From: Bacteroidaceae bacterium | Lineage (GTDB): Bacteria; Bacteroidota; Bacteroidia; Bacteroidales; Bacteroidaceae | Direction: 5' to 3' | Length of the DNA stretch: 64,000 nt | Assembly: GCA_016292045.1 (NCBI GenBank) | Contig: JAEEZX010000031.1 | Location: 1-64,000 of the forward strand | Shown here: in pieces, positions 1 to 8,597 of the stretch | How the letters are laid out: each line of letters starts with the position of its first letter | Position numbering within the stretch: the first letter of the stretch is position 1 | Made by a program: the position numbers and the translations under genes | The notes under the pieces: generated by a model | What the model was told of the DNA's origin: nothing | Seen by the model: the letters and a program-made list of their open reading frames with translations, nothing else | Database searches by the model: none

Positions 1-28
1 CTTTTACAGTGTAAACACTGCGAAGCCT

Positions 29-138
<110 letters not shown>

Positions 139-143
139 TTACA

Positions 144-190
144 AAAAGCCCTTCAGTCAGCAATGACCGAGGGGCTTTCTTGTTTTTATC
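144..190 (+). terminator. Rho-independent terminator after 5S rRNA
   Basis: The arms AAAGCCC and GGGCTTT close a hairpin with partial pairing inside, followed by a T-rich run. It sits directly downstream of 5S, so it should end the rRNA operon. Just beyond it (about 193-236) is an AT-rich stretch with repeated TTCCGAAT-like units and no gene. Confidence 0.75.
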
Positions 191-257
191 AGATTATTCC
201 GAATACTCCGAATATTCTGATTATTCCGAATAATTTAAGGGAAGTAGGTAGCCTTTT

Positions 258-2177
258 TCAACCCCTCACATACTCAAAATCACGGATGCGAATAATTTCC
301 TTAGAGTCAATCATGCGCTGAAGCACATAGTTGATGTGGAAATCGTTGAGAAAGTGTGATAATTTGATATCGCTGAGTTTGAGCGGGTTGTCTTTGCTGA
401 CTTGCTGGAGCACACAGTCGTGAATAGCCTTATATTCCTCTTCCGACGGGGTGGGGTAATACTTCTGCATACAACTGTTGCAAAGCATACAGTCCTCGTC
501 AAACTCCTCCCCGAAATACTGCAACAGCAGACGACTCTTGCACACTGTGTTGTTCTCGATGTATGAGAGCATGCTGCGTATCTGGCGCTCATAGCGCTCC
601 TTGCGCTCCTCGTAAATTTCTTTTGAGAACACAATCTTGCGGGTCGGCACTCTGTTCTGGAGGAATGTCACCTGCGAGGCGTGTTTCTTGGGAACGTAGT
701 GCACGATGTGGAGAGAGGACAATTTGGTGAGGCATTCATATACCTGGTGCTGGGAATACCCGGTCTCCCGGGAAATGAGCGATTCGTCAAGCCAGCAATA
801 CTGTGAGAAAACACCTATATTGTTGCGCAGAACACTGGTGATGATTTCCTCGTTCTGCTTACCCGTGACGGCATTGTAGAGTGTGGAGCGCGTGGCAGGG
901 ATGTATATCCTGCTGACGGATGTCTCCTCCGCCCGGAATTCGATGTATCCGGCATCGGAGAGCAGTTCCAGAGCCCGTATTGCCATCAGGGAATGCAGAT
1001 GGAATGCTGTGCAGAATTCCATGATGTCGAAACTCCTTTTCATACCCTGACCGTCGCCCTCGGCAAGTTGCAGGAAGAAGCAGAATTTCTCGTAAACCTC
1101 TCTTATATAGTCTTTTTCAGGAAAGCGCGCTTCGATGCGTCGCTTCATGAGTTTTGCCTCGTCGCCCTCGGATACCATGACAGCATAAGCCCGCTTGCCG
1201 TCTCTTCCGGCACGTCCCGCTTCCTGGAAATAGGCCTCTATGCTGTCGGGCGGATCGAGATGGAGAACCAGTCGCACGTCGGGTTTGTCGATACCCATTC
1301 CGAAGGCGTTGGTTGCCACCATGATACGTATGCTGTTGTCGCTCCAGGCTTTCTGTCGGGCATCCTTCTCGCTGTCGGGCAGTCCTGCGTGGAAATAGGT
1401 TGCCGTGTAGCCGAGCTGGCTCAGCGTGCGTGCGGTCTCCATGCAGTTCTTGCGATTGCGCGTGTAGATGATGCACGAACCGGGATAGCGCTCCAGAGCT
1501 CTCAGCATGCCGAGTGTGCTGACGGGATGGTATTCCACGGTGTAAACGAGGTTGGCACGGTGGTAGCTCATGCGTATGACGTTCTCCTCGCGGAAATCGA
1601 GCTGGGCCTGTATGTCATGGATGACATCCTGTGTGGCAGATGCCGTGAGTGCGAGAACGGGCACTCCGGGAAGCTCCTTGCGCAACTCCTTTATCTGCAG
1701 GTAGGAGGGACGGAAATCGTGTCCCCATTGTGAGATGCAATGCGCCTCGTCGATGGTGATGAACGAGATGTCCATGTGGCGCAGTTTCGAGATGAAGAGT
1801 TCGGAGGCAAGGCGTTCGGGTGAGACGTAGAGGAATTTGTAGTTGCCGAAGATGCAGTTCTCAAGTGTGACGATGATGTCCTCGTGCTTCATCTCTGCGT
1901 AGATGCACGCTGTCTTGATGTTGCGCTCCCTGAGATGTTTTATCTGGTCTTTCATCAGGGCGATGAGCGGTGTGACAACGATGCAGAGTCCCTTGCGTGC
2001 GAGTGCCGGCACCTGAAAGGCAATGCTCTTGCCGCCGCCCGTCGGCATCAGTCCGAGTGTGTCCCGGCCTTGTCCTATGCTCTCGATAATCTCCCTCTGG
2101 ATGCCGCGAAACTCGGTGTATCCAAAGTGTTTTTTCAGAGTGTCAAGATAAATGTCTGTGGACTTTGCGGTGGACAT
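258..2177 (-). CDS. recQ: ATP-dependent DNA helicase RecQ
   Basis: This is a 639-residue superfamily 2 helicase that unwinds DNA 3' to 5' in recombination and fork repair. The N-terminus holds the RecQ motif 0 region (FGYTEFRGIQ), Walker A (TGGGKS) and a DEAH box followed by the RecQ aromatic-rich loop (CISQWGHDFRPSY). The second RecA-like domain has the Q-x-x-GRAGRDG arginine-finger motif. A zinc-binding region near residues 575-590 has three spaced cysteines (C-x2-C-x2-C). No HRDC domain is evident, which is common in shorter RecQ proteins. It begins 11 bp after recJ, so the two are probably co-transcribed. The identification is secure; which of the several Bacteroidales RecQ paralogues it is cannot be told here. 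Confidence 0.96.
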   Translation of the reverse strand: MSTAKSTDIYLDTLKKHFGYTEFRGIQREIIESIGQGRDTLGLMPTGGGKSIAFQVPALARKGLCIVVTPLIALMKDQIKHLRERNIKTACIYAEMKHEDIIVTLENCIFGNYKFLYVSPERLASELFISKLRHMDISFITIDEAHCISQWGHDFRPSYLQIKELRKELPGVPVLALTASATQDVIHDIQAQLDFREENVIRMSYHRANLVYTVEYHPVSTLGMLRALERYPGSCIIYTRNRKNCMETARTLSQLGYTATYFHAGLPDSEKDARQKAWSDNSIRIMVATNAFGMGIDKPDVRLVLHLDPPDSIEAYFQEAGRAGRDGKRAYAVMVSEGDEAKLMKRRIEARFPEKDYIREVYEKFCFFLQLAEGDGQGMKRSFDIMEFCTAFHLHSLMAIRALELLSDAGYIEFRAEETSVSRIYIPATRSTLYNAVTGKQNEEIITSVLRNNIGVFSQYCWLDESLISRETGYSQHQVYECLTKLSSLHIVHYVPKKHASQVTFLQNRVPTRKIVFSKEIYEERKERYERQIRSMLSYIENNTVCKSRLLLQYFGEEFDEDCMLCNSCMQKYYPTPSEEEYKAIHDCVLQQVSKDNPLKLSDIKLSHFLNDFHINYVLQRMIDSKEIIRIRDFEYVRG

Positions 2178-2188
2178 CGCTGGGGGTA

Positions 2189-3910
2189 TTACTCATCCAT
2201 AAGAGACATATCCTCGATGAGAAGCTGTATCTCTCCGTGCTTGTGGGTGTTCTCTTCTATGGTATACACGATGTCGAAGGCGCGCTTCGTTTTGATGTAG
2301 CGGGCAAGAGCGCTCTGACCGAACGCAATACCGCTCATCACGTTGTGACTCTTGTTGTCGACGAGTTCGAGTTTGATGTGCTCCTGATTGCGTCCCACCA
2401 CCTTGCTGGTGCCGTAGTCGTAGACGCGGCGTGTGCAGAAGACGGGTTTGGGATTGTTGGGCCCGAAGGGTTCGAATCGTCTTATCTCGTTGAAGAGTCT
2501 GCGGCTGATATCCTTGAAGTCGAGACAGGCATCCACATCCAGTTGTGCCAGTGTCTGTTCCGGAAGGATGTGTTCGTCGACATACTTCTCAAAGCGGCGC
2601 TTGAATTCAGCCACGTTGTCTGCTCTGAGCGTAAGTCCGGCAGCGTAGGTATGTCCTCCGAAATTCTCCAGCAGGTCCTCACAACTCTCGATGGCTTTGT
2701 GCACATCGAAACCTGCAACGGAACGTGCTGAACCGGTGGCGAGTTCGTTGTCGCGCGTCAGCACGATGGCCGGGCGGTTGTATATTTCCGTGAGTCGGCT
2801 GGCCACAATGCCGATGATGCCCTTGTGCCATTCCTCGTTGTAGATGACGATGGCCTTGTGCTCGTGCTGGTGGTCGATGGATGCCACAATCTGGTTGGCC
2901 TGTTCGGTCATCACCTTGTCGAGGTCCTTGCGCTGCTCATTGTAGTGGTTGATGAGTTCGGCAGCCTCATGTGCCTTGTCGGCATCCTTCTCAATGAGGA
3001 GCGATACGGACTCCTTGCCGTTCTGTATGCGACCGGAAGCATTGATGCGCGGTCCTATCTTGAAGATGATATCGCTGAGCATTATCTCCTTCTCGGCCAG
3101 ACCGCACACATCGATGATGGCTTTCACACCGACGCAGGGCGACTGGTTGAGCTGTCGCAGACCGTGATATGCGAGTATTCTGTTTTCCCCAATGATAGGT
3201 ACGATGTCGGACGCAATACTTATTGCACAGAGATCCAGGAGGGGAATGAGGTCGGAGAAGGGGATGCCGTTGCTGATGGCGAACGCCTGCATCAGTTTGA
3301 AGCCGACACCGCATCCGCAGAGATGCTCGTAGGGGTAGGTGTGGTCGCTGCGCTTTGCGTTGAGAATTGCCACTGCGGGCGGCAGCACCTTGTCGGGCAC
3401 GTGGTGGTCGCAGATGATGAAGTCGATACCCAGTTTCTTGGCGTATTCCACCTCTTCGATGGCCTTCACGCCGCAGTCGAGCACGATGATGAGTTTGACC
3501 CCCGTCTCGTATGCGTAGTCCACACCCTTGTGCGACACACCGTATCCGTCCTCGTAGCGGTCGGGGATGTAGTAGTCGATATTGGTGCAGTACTGATGCA
3601 GGAACTTATATACGAGTGCCACAGCCGTAACGCCGTCTACATCATAGTCGCCGTAGATGAGTATGCGTTCCTTCCTGCCGAGAGCCTCGTTGAGACGGTC
3701 GACGGCAGCCCTCATATCCTTGAAGAGGAACGGATCCAGCAGTTCCGTCAACTGAGGGCGGAAGAAGTGCCGTGCCTCTTCCGGAGTGCTGATGCCGCGC
3801 TCCACAAGCAGTTTGCCCACCACTGGATGTACATTCAGGGCGTCGGACAAACTCTTGGCGCATTCGGCCTGCTGGTCAGTGGGTTCGAAAAAGTTCCACT
3901 GAAAATTCAT
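2189..3910 (-). CDS. recJ: Single-stranded-DNA-specific exonuclease RecJ
   Basis: This 573-residue protein degrades single-stranded DNA 5' to 3' and works with RecQ in recombination and mismatch repair. The DHH-family metal motifs are visible: YGDYDVDG early in the protein, a conserved DCG, and ICDHH, followed by the DHHA1 region with a GGH motif (GGHTYAAG) and a C-terminal OB-like part. The length is normal for RecJ. It lies between a C1 peptidase gene 16 bp upstream and recQ 11 bp downstream on the same strand, so one operon is likely. The RecJ-RecQ pairing is functionally coherent. Confidence 0.96.
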   Translation of the reverse strand: MNFQWNFFEPTDQQAECAKSLSDALNVHPVVGKLLVERGISTPEEARHFFRPQLTELLDPFLFKDMRAAVDRLNEALGRKERILIYGDYDVDGVTAVALVYKFLHQYCTNIDYYIPDRYEDGYGVSHKGVDYAYETGVKLIIVLDCGVKAIEEVEYAKKLGIDFIICDHHVPDKVLPPAVAILNAKRSDHTYPYEHLCGCGVGFKLMQAFAISNGIPFSDLIPLLDLCAISIASDIVPIIGENRILAYHGLRQLNQSPCVGVKAIIDVCGLAEKEIMLSDIIFKIGPRINASGRIQNGKESVSLLIEKDADKAHEAAELINHYNEQRKDLDKVMTEQANQIVASIDHQHEHKAIVIYNEEWHKGIIGIVASRLTEIYNRPAIVLTRDNELATGSARSVAGFDVHKAIESCEDLLENFGGHTYAAGLTLRADNVAEFKRRFEKYVDEHILPEQTLAQLDVDACLDFKDISRRLFNEIRRFEPFGPNNPKPVFCTRRVYDYGTSKVVGRNQEHIKLELVDNKSHNVMSGIAFGQSALARYIKTKRAFDIVYTIEENTHKHGEIQLLIEDMSLMDE

Positions 3911-3926
3911 TCTCTTCCTCTCTTCC

Positions 3927-5141
3927 TTATTTTATGTTCAACTTGGCACGTATGTCGGCAGGTATGGCGTTCTTGTTGATGACGATATTCATCGTCTTGT
4001 ATGCCACGTAGGGTTTGGAGACATACCAGAATCCCTTGTATGGTCCGTAGTCGCCCCATGAGTTCTTCATCATGAAGTATTCCTTGCCGTGCTGGTCTTT
4101 TGCGATGCCGTAAATCTGCATTCCGTGGTCGTCGGTGGTTTCCCAGTTGTCGTAGGCTTCCTGACGCATGTCCTGTGTGATGGTCATCTCGCCCTTGCTG
4201 TCGCTCTCGCTGAGCTTCACCTTCTCGCCGGTCCAGCGACGCTGGTCGCTGCCGCCGTCTTCGTCTTTCTTCTCCTTGAGGGGTACTCTGGCCACGCATC
4301 TGTTCTTACCCTCCTTGCGCGCGAAACCGTCCTCGGAAACGTCTGCTCCCCAGGCGAATGTCCATCCGTTGCGCACACTTTCCTCCATCACACGCATGAA
4401 CTCGTCCAGCGGCAGATTGTAGCTCGAGCCCCAGCGCCAGTTGTCCTGTATCTCAAGGATGAACGACGTGTAGAATGGATGATGTGTGTAGCTGGTGAGC
4501 GACACGTAGTCGTCGGGATTCAGTCCGAGACAGTCGGAAACGAAGGTCTTCGGAGTGTACTTCACACCCTTGTATTCGAACTCCTGCGGGCACTTGCCGA
4601 AATAGCAGTCGAGCATGCATTGCACGGCATCCTTCCAATGCGGGTTGATTTTCTTTGCCTCGCTCTTCGAGATGGCTTGCACGTATGCCTGCATGGGATT
4701 GAAGAATGTGCTGAAGTTGAACAGCGAGTCGCCGTAGAGCGTATTGGGGTAGGGCATGATGCCTTCCGGCACAAGTCCGTAGTTCTCCATGCAGTAGATG
4801 GCATCGTAGAATGAACCGCCTTCCGTGAAACTGGCATCTCCGTGGGTGCGCACGTTGCGGTCTGCGCGGTCGGTATATGTCTTGCTCACCACGAATGATT
4901 CACACAAATCGATGTCGGTCATCTCAGGATGCTTTTTCAGCACCTCGCTCTCAAGGAATGCCAGCGAAGAGTAGCTCCAGCAGGTGCCGCTGTTCTTCTG
5001 GTTCTTGATGGAGGTGACGGGATTCTCCAGCACGGTGGTGAATATCAGCGTGTCGGGATTTTCCTTCTCCTTCTTGGCAGGTTTTGCTGCTGCGGGGAGC
5101 GCCATCGCTACCGTGAGTGCTGCAATGATGAGATGTTTCAT
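3927..5141 (-). CDS. Secreted C1-family (papain-like) cysteine peptidase, PepC/bleomycin-hydrolase type
   Basis: The 404-residue protein starts with a signal peptide (about residues 1-19, ending in AAA). The papain-like active site is complete: Gln and Cys in QKNSGTCWS (Cys about 54), His in TTDDHGM, and Asn in MKNSWG near the C-terminus. The arrangement fits the aminopeptidase C/bleomycin hydrolase branch, here exported, presumably to the periplasm. It lies 30 bp after a clostripain-like lipoprotein gene and 16 bp before recJ, all on the minus strand. Pairing with another cysteine peptidase suggests a protein-scavenging role; co-transcription with repair genes is probably incidental. Confidence 0.88.
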   Translation of the reverse strand: MKHLIIAALTVAMALPAAAKPAKKEKENPDTLIFTTVLENPVTSIKNQKNSGTCWSYSSLAFLESEVLKKHPEMTDIDLCESFVVSKTYTDRADRNVRTHGDASFTEGGSFYDAIYCMENYGLVPEGIMPYPNTLYGDSLFNFSTFFNPMQAYVQAISKSEAKKINPHWKDAVQCMLDCYFGKCPQEFEYKGVKYTPKTFVSDCLGLNPDDYVSLTSYTHHPFYTSFILEIQDNWRWGSSYNLPLDEFMRVMEESVRNGWTFAWGADVSEDGFARKEGKNRCVARVPLKEKKDEDGGSDQRRWTGEKVKLSESDSKGEMTITQDMRQEAYDNWETTDDHGMQIYGIAKDQHGKEYFMMKNSWGDYGPYKGFWYVSKPYVAYKTMNIVINKNAIPADIRAKLNIK

Positions 5142-5171
5142 TTGTTATATGTCTTTTTGTTGTTTCACTTG

Positions 5172-6503
5172 TTAATCATTGTCCGGATCCCATTCGGTCT
5201 TGTTCCAACCTCCGGCCTTCCACCAGCTCATGGTGCGTGCATATACGTTCCACCAAAGATATATGGTGTAGATATTGTCTATTTTGTATATGTCGTAGTC
5301 GCTCTCCGGCACATTCATGCTGATGCCGCAATAGTGCTCGGGATCCGTCAGGTGGCGGAAGTCGGTGCCGTAGACAGACGAAGGGAAGCTTGACATCCAC
5401 ATTTCCGTGGGGACGGTCTTGTAGGGAACGGCTTTGTCGAGCTGTTTTCTCCATTCGGTGTATTCCTCGTCGGTGAGCACTCCGGCCATTATGCTTCCCA
5501 TGTCGTATGCAATAGGGGTTCCGAGAGCAACCTCGTTGCCGTTTACAACCAGGAATCTCCTCGGGCTGTACACCTGTGCGGTATTCACTATGGCAGGTCT
5601 GTGGTCCTTGTCGTAGAAATACTTCTCGATATAAGGTGCGGTGGCTTCGGCCAGAGCATCCAGTTCGCTCGTCTTGATGAATGTCATCGGGAAACAGCGC
5701 CTGTACAGACTTTCGTTGTCGTAGTATTCGTTGTAAGCCTTTAGTATGGCGGGCATATCGGCATTGCACAAACCCTCTGCGGCAAGATGATAGGGAGCTC
5801 CTGTACCTGGCGTTTCCGTAGGGGAACCGATAATCCAGTCGGTGAGCCCGCGCAGTTCGTAGGCTGTCTCGATGCCCTGCATGAGACATGCGTCCCACAG
5901 GATGTAATCCATCTTCACGCCCAGCTTCTCAAGCACCCACTTCACGGACGACACATTCATGCCGTAGTCTCCGTTGATTTTTGCCGAGTTGATACCGTTG
6001 TCCACTCCGAAGGCTCTCGCCTGACGTGCAGAATTGACATTTTCTTCGGTAATCTCGTCGATGGTCGTTTTTCTGGGGCTCCAGCCGCTTCCGTGCGACC
6101 ACAATACAAGGGCATAGCTCTTTGATGGATAGTTCGCAATCATATCCTTCAGGGTGGCAAGCATCACTGTGGAGTCGGCGCTGTCCTGTTCCTTGCTCCA
6201 CGTCTTCCATGTGGTCACACCCAGTTTGTTGAACAGTGTGATGCGCGGCAGCTGGGTGTTGTCGTTGTACACCAGTATGTTGCAATCGCTGGGGATGCCG
6301 TTGCGGGTGGCAACGTATGAGAGTTCCTGTATGTCGTTTTCCGTACTGGCGGAAAGTGTGTTCTCCGCCACCATATAGATAAGCACGGTACGCCTCGCTA
6401 CATTGGCGTCCGGATCTACGGGAGGATCCAGTTCGTCCGTACAGCTCGTAAACGCCGCAAAAGCGAAAAACAGCAGTATAATATACCGTATAATATAGTT
6501 CAT
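5172..6503 (-). CDS. Clostripain-family (C11) cysteine peptidase, lipoprotein
   Basis: The start is placed at 6503 because the protein then begins with a lipoprotein signal (MNYIIRY..., lipobox AFTSC with Cys21), giving 443 residues. The frame is open further upstream, but that adds an implausible N-terminus and would run through the promoter. C11 features are visible: the His dyad residue in LWSHGSGW, the Cys in DACLMQG, and the strand preceding each. Clostripain-like enzymes cleave after basic residues. It is likely anchored to a membrane facing the periplasm or cell surface. It is the first gene of the probable operon with the C1 peptidase, recJ and recQ. Confidence 0.87.
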   Translation of the reverse strand: MNYIIRYIILLFFAFAAFTSCTDELDPPVDPDANVARRTVLIYMVAENTLSASTENDIQELSYVATRNGIPSDCNILVYNDNTQLPRITLFNKLGVTTWKTWSKEQDSADSTVMLATLKDMIANYPSKSYALVLWSHGSGWSPRKTTIDEITEENVNSARQARAFGVDNGINSAKINGDYGMNVSSVKWVLEKLGVKMDYILWDACLMQGIETAYELRGLTDWIIGSPTETPGTGAPYHLAAEGLCNADMPAILKAYNEYYDNESLYRRCFPMTFIKTSELDALAEATAPYIEKYFYDKDHRPAIVNTAQVYSPRRFLVVNGNEVALGTPIAYDMGSIMAGVLTDEEYTEWRKQLDKAVPYKTVPTEMWMSSFPSSVYGTDFRHLTDPEHYCGISMNVPESDYDIYKIDNIYTIYLWWNVYARTMSWWKAGGWNKTEWDPDND

Positions 6504-6510
6504 ACGAGCA

Positions 6511-6541
6511 CAAAGATAGCAAATAATTCTGTTATGGCAAA
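6511..6541 (-). promoter_or_regulatory. Bacteroidetes-type promoter for the clostripain operon
   Basis: On the minus strand TTTG (6538-6541) and TATCTTTG (6511-6518) are separated by 19 bp, a full match to the Bacteroidetes -33/-7 consensus. The start codon at 6503 lies only about 8 bases past the -7 box, so the mRNA would be leaderless or nearly so. Confidence 0.75.
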
Positions 6542-6676
6542 ATGAAGGGTGTGAAAATATCCTAAAAGAATGTAATCTCACCATAAAATCATACGTCCAG
6601 AGTGCGTCGTCGGACAAAAACGGAGGGAAGGCAATAAAACGGAGGCTCAAAACGTTCTTATTTCGGTTGTAAAATT

Positions 6677-7852
6677 ATGCAGTGGACTGATCGTATTCGT
6701 CAGGTAAAGATACTTTTGGTGTTGTCGGCCGTGATAATCGGTGCGGCATCGCTGATAATTTCACACTATCTTGTGCGAGACCTTGAGATTGAGGAGAAGC
6801 GCAAGATGGAAGTGTGGGCCGAAGCGATGCGCTCGCTCTCTGAGGCCGACGAAACCACCGATATGGCGCTGGTGCTCAGCGTGATAGAGAGCAACAACAC
6901 GATTCCTGTCATCGTGATGAATCAGGACAGCACGGTGCAGATCTACCGCAATCTGCTGCTGCGCTATTCCACTCCGGAGGACAGCATCAGCAAACTCTAC
7001 GCCGCTGTGAATCAGATGAGTCGCCAGCATCACGTGATACCTCTTTCATTAGGTGATGACGAATATGTCTGCGTCTACTACGACGACTCGCTTCTGCTGC
7101 GCCGCCTGGAATGGTGGCCGTATGTGCAGCTGGGTATTGTGCTCATCTTTGTCGTGGTGGCTATCTTCGCCCTGATGAGCAGTCAGAAGGCGGAGCAGAA
7201 CAAGGTGTGGGTGGGACTCTCGAAGGAGACAGCCCATCAGCTTGGAACACCTATCTCCAGTCTTATGGCGTGGGTGGAAGTGCTGCGCGAAACGTATCCC
7301 GACGATGCCCTCATTCCTGAAATAGATAAGGATGTGAAGCGACTCCAGTTGATAGCAGAGCGTTTCTCGAAGATAGGTTCGCTTCCCGAACCGCGCGAAG
7401 AGGACCTCTGCGAGGTTGTGGCTCATGTGGTGGAATACATCGGCCGCCGCGCATCCAACAGGGTGAGTATCAGCGTCTCTGTGCCCGACGAACCGTTGCC
7501 GGCACTTCTCTCGGCATCGCTCTTCGAGTGGGTGATAGAGAATCTCTGCAAGAACGCCATCGACGCAATGAACGGAGAGGGCAAGATACATATCATGGCG
7601 CATCGCGAGGCATATTGTCTGGCCATCGAGGTGTCTGATACGGGCAAGGGAATCCCCTCGAAGCATTTCAGGACGGTGTTCACTCCCGGCTTCACGACAA
7701 AGAGCAGAGGGTGGGGGCTTGGTCTTTCGCTCGCTCGCCGCATCGTTGAGGAGTATCATCACGGAAGCATTTTCGTGAAGCAAAGTGAGCTGGGACGGGG
7801 CACCACATTCCGTATAGAGCTGCCGCTTTTTGAACCCTCGAAAACACAGTAA
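6677..7852 (+). CDS. Membrane sensor histidine kinase
   Basis: The 391-residue protein has a transmembrane helix near residues 11-32, a periplasmic sensor of about 110 residues, and a second helix near 152-172. The cytoplasmic kinase core follows. The phosphoacceptor is His187 in KETAHQLGTPISS. The ATPase domain shows an N box (ENLCKNAIDAM), a G1 box (DTGKGI) and a G2 box (RGWGLGLSLARR). No response regulator gene is adjacent, so this is an orphan kinase whose partner is elsewhere. It diverges from the clostripain gene with about 170 bp between them. The signal sensed cannot be read from the sequence. Confidence 0.92.
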   Translation: MQWTDRIRQVKILLVLSAVIIGAASLIISHYLVRDLEIEEKRKMEVWAEAMRSLSEADETTDMALVLSVIESNNTIPVIVMNQDSTVQIYRNLLLRYSTPEDSISKLYAAVNQMSRQHHVIPLSLGDDEYVCVYYDDSLLLRRLEWWPYVQLGIVLIFVVVAIFALMSSQKAEQNKVWVGLSKETAHQLGTPISSLMAWVEVLRETYPDDALIPEIDKDVKRLQLIAERFSKIGSLPEPREEDLCEVVAHVVEYIGRRASNRVSISVSVPDEPLPALLSASLFEWVIENLCKNAIDAMNGEGKIHIMAHREAYCLAIEVSDTGKGIPSKHFRTVFTPGFTTKSRGWGLGLSLARRIVEEYHHGSIFVKQSELGRGTTFRIELPLFEPSKTQ

Positions 7853-7929
7853 TAAGTGCAAAAAGACTAAAAAAGCAGAAAAAAGCTTTATTTTTTACAG
7901 TTTACATTTCTCATTTTACTTTTTTTTCG

Positions 7930-7937
7930 TACCTTTG
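7930..7937 (+). promoter_or_regulatory. -7 promoter box (TACCTTTG) for DUF177-rpmF-fabH-era
   Basis: TACCTTTG matches TAnnTTTG and lies in the context TTTTTTCGTACCTTTGCA, which recurs in near-identical form before der (10637) and the accessory gene at 43309. The -33 element is weak (TTTC about 20 bp upstream). The start codon follows 10 bp later. Confidence 0.65.
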
Positions 7938-7947
7938 CACCCCGATT

Positions 7948-8382
7948 ATGGACGCGATAAACGGTTTGAAGATAGATTTACGGGCTTTGCCCCTCGGTTC
8001 GACGCAGTTTTCTGCAGAGCTTGATGACTCTTTCTTCGCATCGCTCCAGCAGGAGGAAATCCGGCGAGGCCGTGTAAACGCAGATGTAACGCTGCGCCGC
8101 ACATCACAGGAAACCTTCGAGGCAGACTGCTGCCTGTCTGGAGAAATAGAGGTGCTCTGCACCGTATGCATGGAGCCGATGTCGCTGCCCGTAGAAATAG
8201 AGGAGACCCTCAAAATACGCTTTGGCGAAAGCGATTTGGATGATGGCGACATCATCACGGTGCAATGGAACAAAGGTGTTCTGGACCTCTCATGGCCCGT
8301 CTACGAGCAGATAGCTCTGAGCATCCCCATTCGCCATGTTCACGAAGAATGTGACAGTGAAGAAGAGATTGAAGAAAATTAA
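7948..8382 (+). CDS. DUF177 (YceD-like) protein
   Basis: This 144-residue protein belongs to the DUF177/YceD family, which almost always precedes rpmF and in E. coli and plants is linked to 23S rRNA or large-subunit maturation. A C-x2-C motif (LCTVCMEP) and an acidic C-terminus (DSEEEIEEN) are visible. Its start lies 10 bp after a promoter -7 box. The assignment rests on position before rpmF together with the cysteine pair and acidic tail. The biochemical role here is inferred from the family. Confidence 0.88.
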   Translation: MDAINGLKIDLRALPLGSTQFSAELDDSFFASLQQEEIRRGRVNADVTLRRTSQETFEADCCLSGEIEVLCTVCMEPMSLPVEIEETLKIRFGESDLDDGDIITVQWNKGVLDLSWPVYEQIALSIPIRHVHEECDSEEEIEEN

Positions 8383-8411
8383 TATAACAACAACATAAAG
8401 AGAATTTTATT

Positions 8412-8591
8412 ATGGCACATCCTAAAAGAAGGCAGTCAAAGACTCGCACCCTCAAACGCAGAACTCACGATAAGGCTGTAGCACCGGCATTGGCTGTATG
8501 CCCCAACTGTGGTGCTTTCCACATCTACCACACCGTATGCCCCTCTTGCGGCTACTATCGCGGTAAGGTTGCTATTGAGAAAGAAGCATAA
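8412..8591 (+). CDS. rpmF: 50S ribosomal protein L32
   Basis: This 59-residue protein starts MAHPKRRQSKTRTLKRR, the standard L32 N-terminus. It carries the zinc-ribbon cysteines in VCPNCGAFH and VCPSCGYYR (C-x2-C twice). It follows the DUF177 gene by 29 bp and precedes fabH by 6 bp, the widespread YceD-rpmF-fabH arrangement that couples ribosome and lipid synthesis. Confidence 0.97.
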   Translation: MAHPKRRQSKTRTLKRRTHDKAVAPALAVCPNCGAFHIYHTVCPSCGYYRGKVAIEKEA

Positions 8592-8597
8592 AGAGCA

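Noticed and set aside
2825-3979. Long antisense frame (384 codons) opposite recJ
   Set aside because: It is a mirror frame of a strongly coding gene, lacks domain motifs and crosses into the neighbouring gene.
6504-6650. N-terminal extension of the clostripain-like protein
   Set aside because: It would precede a clear lipoprotein signal and cover the consensus promoter.
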